Source: Rubrobacter tropicus
GTDB taxonomy: Bacteria > Actinomycetota > Rubrobacteria > Rubrobacterales > Rubrobacteraceae
DNA: 64,000 nucleotides
Direction of reading: 5' to 3'
Assembly: GCF_011492945.1 (NCBI RefSeq)
Contig: NZ_CP045119.1
Coordinates: forward strand, 2,728,001-2,792,000
Shown: piece by piece, positions 58,759 through 64,000 of the stretch
How the letters are laid out: the number at the start of each line of letters is the position of its first letter
How positions within the stretch are numbered: the stretch's first letter is position 1
Position numbers and translations under genes: made by a program
Notes under the pieces: generated by a model
Seen by the model: the letters and a program-made list of their open reading frames with translations, nothing else
Database searches by the model: none
What the model was told of the DNA's origin: nothing

Positions 58759-59528
58759 CGGCCCACCCTGGCCGTCTTACGGGGCTTCCAGCGGGAGTAA
58801 CGGAGTATCGTCGAGATGATGCGCCAGCCTACCTTGAGGCTTCCGACCAGCGTATCTCCGACCTTCGAGACCCCGATCCGACGGTGGTACCGTACCGGCA
58901 CCTCGCGGTAACGGTAGCCCGCCCTGGCGGATTTCACGATCATCTCGGACGGCCAGCCGTAGGTCATCTCCCGCATCTGCAGCGCGAGCAAGTCTTCCCG
59001 GCGTATCGCCCGGAACGGCCCCACGTCGCTAACACGCACCCCGTAGAGGGCGAGCATCAAGAAGGCGGCCAGCCGGTTGCCGAAGATCTGCTGCCAGGTC
59101 ATCGAGCCCCGGGCCCGCGAGCCTAAAGTGCGGGACCCCACGACCAGGTCGGCCTCTCCCCTAAGAAGCGGCTCAAGCACCCGCGGGAGGTCGTCCGGCT
59201 CGTCGGCGGCGTCCCCGTCTAGAAGGACGATCACGTCGGCGTCCCGGGCCGCGAGGACCCCGGCCAGGCACGCGTACCCGTAGCCGCACCGCCCCTCGCG
59301 CACGACCCTTGCCCCGGCCGCGCGGGCGATCTCCCCGGTCCCGTCTACCGAGCCGTTGTCAACGACGAAGATCCCGCCCGGGGCCAGGAGCGTCTGACCG
59401 CGCAACCCCTCCACTACCCGCGCAATGGATAGCGCCTCGTCGAGGGCGGGAATGACGGCGGCGATGCGTGGTCCGGGGCGCCGCCCGGAACCCGTATTGT
59501 CTCCCGCGTGATGGCCGGCGAGCGTCAT
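58755..59528 (-). CDS. family 2 glycosyltransferase (polyprenyl-phosphate sugar synthase-like)
   Basis: 257 residues. GT-A domain with AAVIPALDEALSIARVVEGL, VVDNGSVDGTGEIARAAGAR, VIVLLDGDAADEPDDL (DxD-type metal site), GSRTLGSRARGSM and DVGPFRAIRREDLLAL. C-terminal EVPVRYHRRIGVSKVGDTL and an amphipathic end suggest a polyprenyl-phosphate acceptor as in DPM1-like enzymes. The ATG at 59528 overlaps the radical SAM stop (ATGA). Confidence 0.88.
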   Translation of the reverse strand: MTLAGHHAGDNTGSGRRPGPRIAAVIPALDEALSIARVVEGLRGQTLLAPGGIFVVDNGSVDGTGEIARAAGARVVREGRCGYGYACLAGVLAARDADVIVLLDGDAADEPDDLPRVLEPLLRGEADLVVGSRTLGSRARGSMTWQQIFGNRLAAFLMLALYGVRVSDVGPFRAIRREDLLALQMREMTYGWPSEMIVKSARAGYRYREVPVRYHRRIGVSKVGDTLVGSLKVGWRIISTILRYSRWKPRKTARVGR

Positions 59529-60565
59529 GCCGGCAAGCCCTCCGCGGTCTTGATGACGGTCGTGCAGGCGTTGCCAGCCTTCGGGACATCCTCCGGGTTG
59601 CTCAGGGTGTAGCGGAGCATCTCCTGAATACGACGGACCTCCCCTTCCCCGCCGCGCACCACCGGGCAGTACTCGTCCGGCTCGTCCAGCCTGTCGCGCA
59701 GCGCCCGGCGGCTCGCGCAGCCCCCGGCGCAGCTCTCGGCGAACCGGCACGGCCCGCACGCCTGCGGCAGGTGCCTGGACTTCTCGAACTCGCGCTGGTC
59801 CCAGATGTTCTTCTCGGAGTCCGCCAGGTGCGATACGCGGCCCGCGGCGGCCGGCCAGTAGGGGCAGGGGGAGATCGTGCCGGCAGGCAGGGCCCGGATG
59901 CTCCGCTGCCCGCAAGGGTTGCCCCGGGTCGTCCCGAGACCCATGATCGCGTTCACCAGCGGCTCGCTGCACACGACGACGGGCCCGGCGGCGAACAGGC
60001 TGGCGAACCCTTCCCAGAACTGGTCGTAGGAGAGCGTGAACTCCTCGCCCGTCACGGGCTGGTAGACGTTGACCCGCAGGTCGGAGCCGAGCCCGAAGGC
60101 GAACCGCGCCACCTCCCCCATCCGGTCGTAGTTGGTGCTCATCATCACCGCCGCGACGGAGGTTGGGATGCCGAGTCGCTGGCATCTATCCAGCGACTCT
60201 ATGGCCATCTCCCACGCCCCCGCGCCCCTGAACTCGTCCATCTCCTCCTTGGTCGGGAAGTCGAAGGAGAGCTCCACGGAGTGAAAGCCCGCGAGCTCCT
60301 CGTCGGTGAGCATGGCCAGGCTGAAGCCGTTCGAGGTGATCGCGGTCTTGACCTCCCTCTCACGGAAGAGGCCGAGCATCTCCCGGTACTCTGGGTGCAC
60401 CCCGTTCTCGCCGACCCCGAGGTTGACCGACCCCACCTCCAGATTGTCCAGGATGGTCTCGACCTGCGGCACCGAGAGGCGCTGCTGCGTGAGGGTCGGC
60501 CTGTAGCAGTGCGGGCACGCCAAGTTGCACTCGTTGGTGAGCCCAATGCCAACGGCAACAGACAA
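59525..60565 (-). CDS. radical SAM protein with SPASM-type C-terminal cysteines
   Basis: About 346 residues. I chose the TTG at 60565 because GAGAGGAG stands 5 bases upstream; a longer frame reaches 60625. The cluster motif is CNLACPHC (Cys13, 17, 20). TSNGFS and SVELSFDFPTKEEMDEF are barrel strands. C-terminal cysteines (GNPCGQRS, ISPCPYWP, CGPCRFAESCAGGC, DEYCP) fit auxiliary Fe-S clusters of the SPASM type, seen in peptide-modifying and related enzymes. No obvious precursor peptide gene is adjacent. It is coupled to a GT2 and a DUF2064 gene. Confidence 0.88.
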   Translation of the reverse strand: MSVAVGIGLTNECNLACPHCYRPTLTQQRLSVPQVETILDNLEVGSVNLGVGENGVHPEYREMLGLFREREVKTAITSNGFSLAMLTDEELAGFHSVELSFDFPTKEEMDEFRGAGAWEMAIESLDRCQRLGIPTSVAAVMMSTNYDRMGEVARFAFGLGSDLRVNVYQPVTGEEFTLSYDQFWEGFASLFAAGPVVVCSEPLVNAIMGLGTTRGNPCGQRSIRALPAGTISPCPYWPAAAGRVSHLADSEKNIWDQREFEKSRHLPQACGPCRFAESCAGGCASRRALRDRLDEPDEYCPVVRGGEGEVRRIQEMLRYTLSNPEDVPKAGNACTTVIKTAEGLPA

Positions 60566-60735
60566 TCTTGCTCCTCTCCCGCGTCTTGTGTGTCGCAACA
60601 CGTCTAACATATACCGTGGCCACAAATCTTGCCATTTTCTTAACGTTTCGGGAAGGGCGCCGGATCACACCCCCGGCCCGCTCGCGGTCGACACCGGGTC
60701 ACCGATAGGATGCCTCTCGGGCGAAGACCGGGCGT

Positions 60736-61551
60736 TCAAAGCCGGGTAGCGACCACCTCGAGGTAGTCGCTAGGCACCACCATCGCCCCGTCGCCCGAGC
60801 GGTTGAAGCGGCCTACGAGGCCCACGACGTCGTCCGTGAGGTTCCCCCGCTCCGCCGGGTCGAGCGCAAGAAGGGCCTCCCTGGTGGGACCCAGCTGGGT
60901 CTGCAGGACCTCCAGGTAGTGCCGGACCGAGCGGTAGCGAAACACGAAGCTTCGCCGGACGATCCTCAAGTCTCTTACGCCACCGCCCAGGAGTTCCCGC
61001 AGTCGCTCTGACGTGCCCCAGAGTACGGGCGGTTTCAGGCCGGGAGAGAAGGGCAGGTACGAGCCGAAGAGGCTTCCCAGCTCCCCGGCGAAGCCGTCCG
61101 GCGTCCAGTTCGACAGGCCGATCCTCCCCCCCGGCCGGCAGATCCGGAGCAGCTCACCGGCCGCCCTCTCCTGGTCGGGCGCGAACATCACCCCGACGGT
61201 CGAGAGCACGACGTCGAACGAGGCGTCCGGGTAAGGGAGGTCCTCCGCGTCGCCCTCCCGGAAGGCGACCTTCAGCCGCTCGGCGGCGGCCCGCTCCCGT
61301 CCCCGCTCCAGCAGGGCAGGGACGTAGTCGATGCCGGTCGTCTCCCCGAAGCGACGGGCGGAGGCAAGCGCCGTGTTGCCGCTGCCGGTCGCCACGTCGA
61401 GAACCTTCTGGCCGGGCCGGAGGTCCACGGCCTCGCACAGAAGCTCGCTCATGATCTGCAACACCGCCCCGAACTCCGAGTAGTCGCCGGAAGCCCACGC
61501 CGATCGTTGGCGCTCCTTGGTCTTCACCAGGTCGGGTCTCGGTCGCTCCAT
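60736..61551 (-). CDS. class I SAM-dependent methyltransferase
   Basis: 271 residues from the ATG at 61551 (AAAGGCGGGG upstream). VLDVATGSGNTALASARRFG is motif I, GIDYVPALLERGRERAA motif II, FREGDAEDLPYPDASFDVVL motifs III-IV and LLRICRPGGRIGLSNWTPDG motif V, as in UbiE/COQ5-like enzymes. Same strand and cluster as the radical SAM gene (170 bases). Substrate unknown. Confidence 0.9.
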   Translation of the reverse strand: MERPRPDLVKTKERQRSAWASGDYSEFGAVLQIMSELLCEAVDLRPGQKVLDVATGSGNTALASARRFGETTGIDYVPALLERGRERAAAERLKVAFREGDAEDLPYPDASFDVVLSTVGVMFAPDQERAAGELLRICRPGGRIGLSNWTPDGFAGELGSLFGSYLPFSPGLKPPVLWGTSERLRELLGGGVRDLRIVRRSFVFRYRSVRHYLEVLQTQLGPTREALLALDPAERGNLTDDVVGLVGRFNRSGDGAMVVPSDYLEVVATRL

Positions 61552-61650
61552 GCCCCCGCCTTTCTCTTGTCGCGTGTCGGGCTTGAGACGGATGAGCCGG
61601 CTCATCCGTCTCAAGCCTTCCGTTTCACCACGCCTTTCGGCCGTCGTGGA

Positions 61651-62460
61651 TCAGCCTTCGCGCGGGCCCACTCCTCCCTCGACCCGGTAGACGTACCCGT
61701 GGTCGAAGATCAGGTCCTCCCCTTCCAGCATCTCTACCGTCCGGAGCACCACCCGGGGAAGTACTTCGGCCGAGAGCGCGAGCAGCCGGTCCAGCTCGTC
61801 CCTGCGGGAGTGCGAGATTCCGGTCGCGTAGTTCACCGGGAAGCCCACAAGCGCGTAGGGGAGCTCAAGTTCCCCGGCCAGGACCGCCTCGGGACCGCAC
61901 GTCTGGCTCACCGCCGTTACCCCGGCCGTGCCGAGCCAGCGGATCTCCGCCCGGCTCTCGAACCGCGGCCCGTTCGTGTGCCCGTAGACACCCCCAACCG
62001 TGGCCCCCAGTCCCAGGTCCCCGGTCGCGAGCTCCAGCTTCCGCCGAAGACGCGGGGCGAAAGGTTCGTCCCAGATGAGGTGCCCGCGCCCCGGGTCGCC
62101 AGGCTCCGTAAAGATGGTGCATTCGGCGCCGGTGGGAAGGAGGTTGGTCGGGAAGAAGAGGTCGTCGAACAGGACGGGCCGCCCCAGACGAACGCCGGGG
62201 TCTACCGCGCCCACGACCGTCGTCGCGAGAACCACCCGCGCCCCGAGTTGCTTGAGGGCCGCGAGGTTCGCCTGGTGGGGGATCGCGTGTGGCAGGTGCA
62301 GGTGGTTCTTCTGGTGGCGGGAGATGCTCCCGACGGTCCACGACCCGGCCCGAAAGATCGACACCTCCGCCTCCCCGAAGCGGCTCTCGACCACGCGCGT
62401 CTCCTTCTCCCCGGGCAGTTCGTAGATGCCAGATCCGGTGATGATGCCTACGTCTATCAT
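61651..62460 (-). CDS. MTA phosphorylase-family (purine nucleoside) phosphorylase
   Basis: 269 residues from the ATG at 62460, which has GGGAGG upstream. VGIITGSGIYELPGEKETRV, SISRHQKNHLHLPHAIPHQA (phosphate and ribose site, RHG-like), TNGPRFESRAEIRWLGTAG and CGPEAVLAGELELPYALVGF follow MtnP/PNP-II order. It would split 5'-methylthioadenosine or another 5'-deoxynucleoside. Its nearness to a radical SAM enzyme, which yields 5'-deoxyadenosine, is suggestive. First gene of the cluster. Confidence 0.88.
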   Translation of the reverse strand: MIDVGIITGSGIYELPGEKETRVVESRFGEAEVSIFRAGSWTVGSISRHQKNHLHLPHAIPHQANLAALKQLGARVVLATTVVGAVDPGVRLGRPVLFDDLFFPTNLLPTGAECTIFTEPGDPGRGHLIWDEPFAPRLRRKLELATGDLGLGATVGGVYGHTNGPRFESRAEIRWLGTAGVTAVSQTCGPEAVLAGELELPYALVGFPVNYATGISHSRRDELDRLLALSAEVLPRVVLRTVEMLEGEDLIFDHGYVYRVEGGVGPREG

Positions 62461-62812
62461 GGCCCTCCCGGGGCTAACGTCCTCGTCGTCCCACAACACC
62501 CGCCGTGGCGCGAAAGCCATCATCCCCGGCCTCCCGCCACACCGAGCGTCTGAGCCCTACGCACCCGCGAGGTCGAGGTGGCTTCGGCGGTCTAAACCTC
62601 ACCGTCCGCCCGGTCGATGGTCCGTACCGGGGCCCCTTCCCGCGCGTAAACGTATCGGCGGAATGTAGCACCGGCGCTTGCCCTCGGGCAACCAAAGGGG
62701 ATGGAGGACGCCAAATCGCCAAGCTCCGCTTCGCCGCGCCGGCCGCGTCCAATTGATCACCATGTAAGGTTTTCTTATCGCTTCCATAAATCTTCTGTGA
62801 TAACTTGCGCCG
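62461..62812. other. intergenic region between divergent genes
   Basis: 352 bases with no gene I can support. GC-rich in the left two thirds, AT-richer after 62750, where TTAT-N7-ATAA (62775-62789) forms a LysR-type T-N11-A dyad 24 bases before the LysR start and GATAAC (62799-62804) could be a -10. Confidence 0.45.
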
Positions 62813-63688
62813 ATGGGCCTTAGCGTACATGGATTGCGCGTCTATCTTTGCATACTGGAGTGTGGTTCGCTCTCGGCGGCGGGCAGGGAGTTGGGCATGA
62901 CGCAGCCGGCTGTCTCGAACCATCTGCACGCGCTGGAAGAGCGTTTCGGGGTCGCGTTGCTAACGCGCGGGCGGCCTCTTCGGGCAACCCCCGCGGGGGA
63001 GTGCCTCGCCGAACACGCGCGGCGGATTTTGGATGGAGTATCCGTCCTTGAGGCCGAGATGGCCCGCCACACCGCCCCTCACGGAGCGCTCGTGGTTGGC
63101 GCGTCCTCGACCCCCGGGGAGCTCTTGATGCCGGGACTCGCCACGGAGTTCTCGGCGCGCTACCCGGACGTCGCGCTCGAGCTGCGGGTGTACGACACCG
63201 ACGAGGCCATCGCGGCCCTGCTTGGGCGTGAGATCGAGGCGGCCGTCGTGGGCCACGAGGTCGACGACCCCAGGCTGGCCGGAACCGTCATCGGACACGA
63301 CGCCCTGGTGGCGGTGGTCGCGGCCGACGACCGGCTCGCCGGGGCGGAGGTCTCCCCCGGGGACCTCGCCGATCGGCCTTTCGTGCTGCGGGAGCAGGGT
63401 TCGGGGACGCGCCGGACCGCGGAGGAGGGGCTGGCGGCGGCGGGCGTGAGGCCCAGGGTTGCGATGGAGCTGGGGTCAAACGCCGCGGTCGCGGGCGCGG
63501 TCGCGGCGGGCGCGGGCGTCGGCGTCGTCCCGCTTCGCACGGCGGGGGCCCTGGAGAGGGTCGGACGAATCGAAGTTCGCGGGCTCTCGCTCTCGCGCCC
63601 CTTCGTCTTGCTGACCGAACGGGGCCGCAGGCTATCGCCGGCGGCCGAGGCTTTCGTTGCCACTTGCGCCAGAAAGGAACGTCCATGA
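62813..63688 (+). CDS. LysR family transcriptional regulator
   Basis: 291 residues. Winged helix YLCILECGSLSAAGRELGMT, QPAVSNHLHALEERFGVALL, then a PBP-type effector domain starting LVVGASSTPGELLMPGLATE, with RPFVLREQGSGTRRTAEEGL and GAGVGVVPLRTAG. ATG without a clear ribosome site. Its stop overlaps the binding-protein start (ATGA), so it is cotranscribed with a phosphonate-type uptake gene, an arrangement unlike the usual divergent LysR layout. Effector unknown. Confidence 0.92.
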   Translation: MGLSVHGLRVYLCILECGSLSAAGRELGMTQPAVSNHLHALEERFGVALLTRGRPLRATPAGECLAEHARRILDGVSVLEAEMARHTAPHGALVVGASSTPGELLMPGLATEFSARYPDVALELRVYDTDEAIAALLGREIEAAVVGHEVDDPRLAGTVIGHDALVAVVAADDRLAGAEVSPGDLADRPFVLREQGSGTRRTAEEGLAAAGVRPRVAMELGSNAAVAGAVAAGAGVGVVPLRTAGALERVGRIEVRGLSLSRPFVLLTERGRRLSPAAEAFVATCARKERP

Positions 63689-64000
63689 TCCACCGCCTGT
63701 CTACGCCCATCCTCGTCGCCGTCGCCGCGATAGTATTCGCGGGTTGCGGCGGAAGCGGTTCGGCCTCCGGCGACGAACCTTTGCGGGTCGGCCTGATCCC
63801 GAACGAGAACCCCGAAGAGGTCGAGGCACAATACCAGCCCCTGGAGGATTACCTGAAGAAGGAGACCGGAGGCGAGGTCGAGCTCTCGGTGCCGACTACC
63901 TACAACGCCGTCGTCGAGGCGATGGTTTCGGGGGAGCTGGATCTCGCCTACTTTGGCGGCCTGACCTACGTCCAGGCGCGCCAGCGCGCGGACGTCCATC
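63685..64000 (+). CDS. phosphate/phosphonate-type ABC transporter binding lipoprotein, partial
   Basis: The first 105 residues are in the window. The signal peptide ends with lipobox VFAGC (Cys about 20), a Gly/Ser linker follows, then LRVGLIPNENPEEVEAQYQP, LEDYLKKETGGEVELSVPTT, YNAVVEAMVSGELDLAYFGG and LTYVQARQ. This matches the start of PhnD/PtxB family proteins that bind phosphonates, phosphite or phosphate-like ligands. The rest and any permease genes lie beyond the right edge. Confidence 0.88.
   Translation, partial: MIHRLSTPILVAVAAIVFAGCGGSGSASGDEPLRVGLIPNENPEEVEAQYQPLEDYLKKETGGEVELSVPTTYNAVVEAMVSGELDLAYFGGLTYVQARQRADVH

Noticed and set aside
59525-62460. Arsenosugar biosynthesis cluster
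   Set aside because: Methyltransferase, radical SAM, phosphorylase and transferases are suggestive, but the radical SAM protein has SPASM-type cysteines and not the ArsS pattern, and the methyltransferase lacks the ArsM cysteines as far as I can see.

Overview
The window is GC-rich bacterial chromosome with dense genes, many GTG/TTG starts and many 4-base stop/start overlaps. The gene set (PPi-type phosphofructokinase, glyoxylate shunt, fadN-like beta-oxidation, MMPL exporter, LAXTG-type surface cupredoxin, PadR/AraC/LysR regulators) fits a deep-branching actinobacterium. Rubrobacter-like is my best guess from gene content and style, not from any search. I saw no rRNA, tRNA, CRISPR array, intact insertion sequence or prophage.

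Layout. 0-5 kb: a reductase operon (two zinc alcohol dehydrogenases, an aldo/keto reductase, a DUF2255 protein) diverges from an AraC regulator. 5-10 kb: crotonase-fold protein, ClpS, a sugar-dehydrogenase-like lipoprotein, a second aldo/keto reductase, a polytopic membrane protein. 10-20 kb: a fatty-acid module, with ligase-PadR-fadN-fadA-hydrolase-MBL-PAQR on the minus strand diverging from an acyl-CoA dehydrogenase across a good sigma-70-type promoter. 20-24 kb: quinone oxidoreductase, ASCH, GNAT, an MBL hydrolase and small proteins, one interrupted by a stop. 23.7-28.4 kb: isocitrate lyase and malate synthase with a divergent, frameshifted LysR regulator. 28-34 kb: surface cupredoxin, isocitrate/isopropylmalate dehydrogenase family protein, DUF4126 protein, frameshifted methyltransferase, RAYT transposase remnant, fructosamine kinase, low-molecular-weight phosphatase. 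34-41 kb: NarL-type two-component pair and two large secreted proteins sharing a C-terminal module. 41-46.5 kb: phosphofructokinase, then trpF-trpB-trpA-accD-accA in transcription order. 46.5-54.6 kb: flavoprotein disulfide oxidoreductase, TVP38-type membrane protein, Tat-exported phosphatase-family protein with MMPL transporter, flippase-like protein, HAD phosphatase. 54.8-62.5 kb: nine minus-strand genes (MTA phosphorylase family, methyltransferase, radical SAM/SPASM, GT2, DUF2064, DoxX-like, a 53-residue membrane peptide, an epimerase with a zinc-ribbon-like insertion, a beta-propeller lipoprotein) that look like an undescribed surface-glycan or small-molecule pathway. 62.8-64 kb: LysR plus the start of a phosphonate-type binding protein.

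Two features cut across the regions. First, a family of composite intergenic repeats lies at gene ends. It is built from a TTGCAGAGAGG-type hairpin, CAGC/GCTGA inverted modules, an AAGAGCAAAAAGCTGA core and a GGCGAAGCCGCAGCGGGCTGA block; some copies abut a CGACCGAARGGAG Shine-Dalgarno segment just before a start codon. A truncated RAYT transposase in the same window is a possible, unproven mobiliser. Second, four genes, at five sites, read intact only if one G is restored in a run of four or five, which points to homopolymer undercalls in the assembly rather than true gene death.
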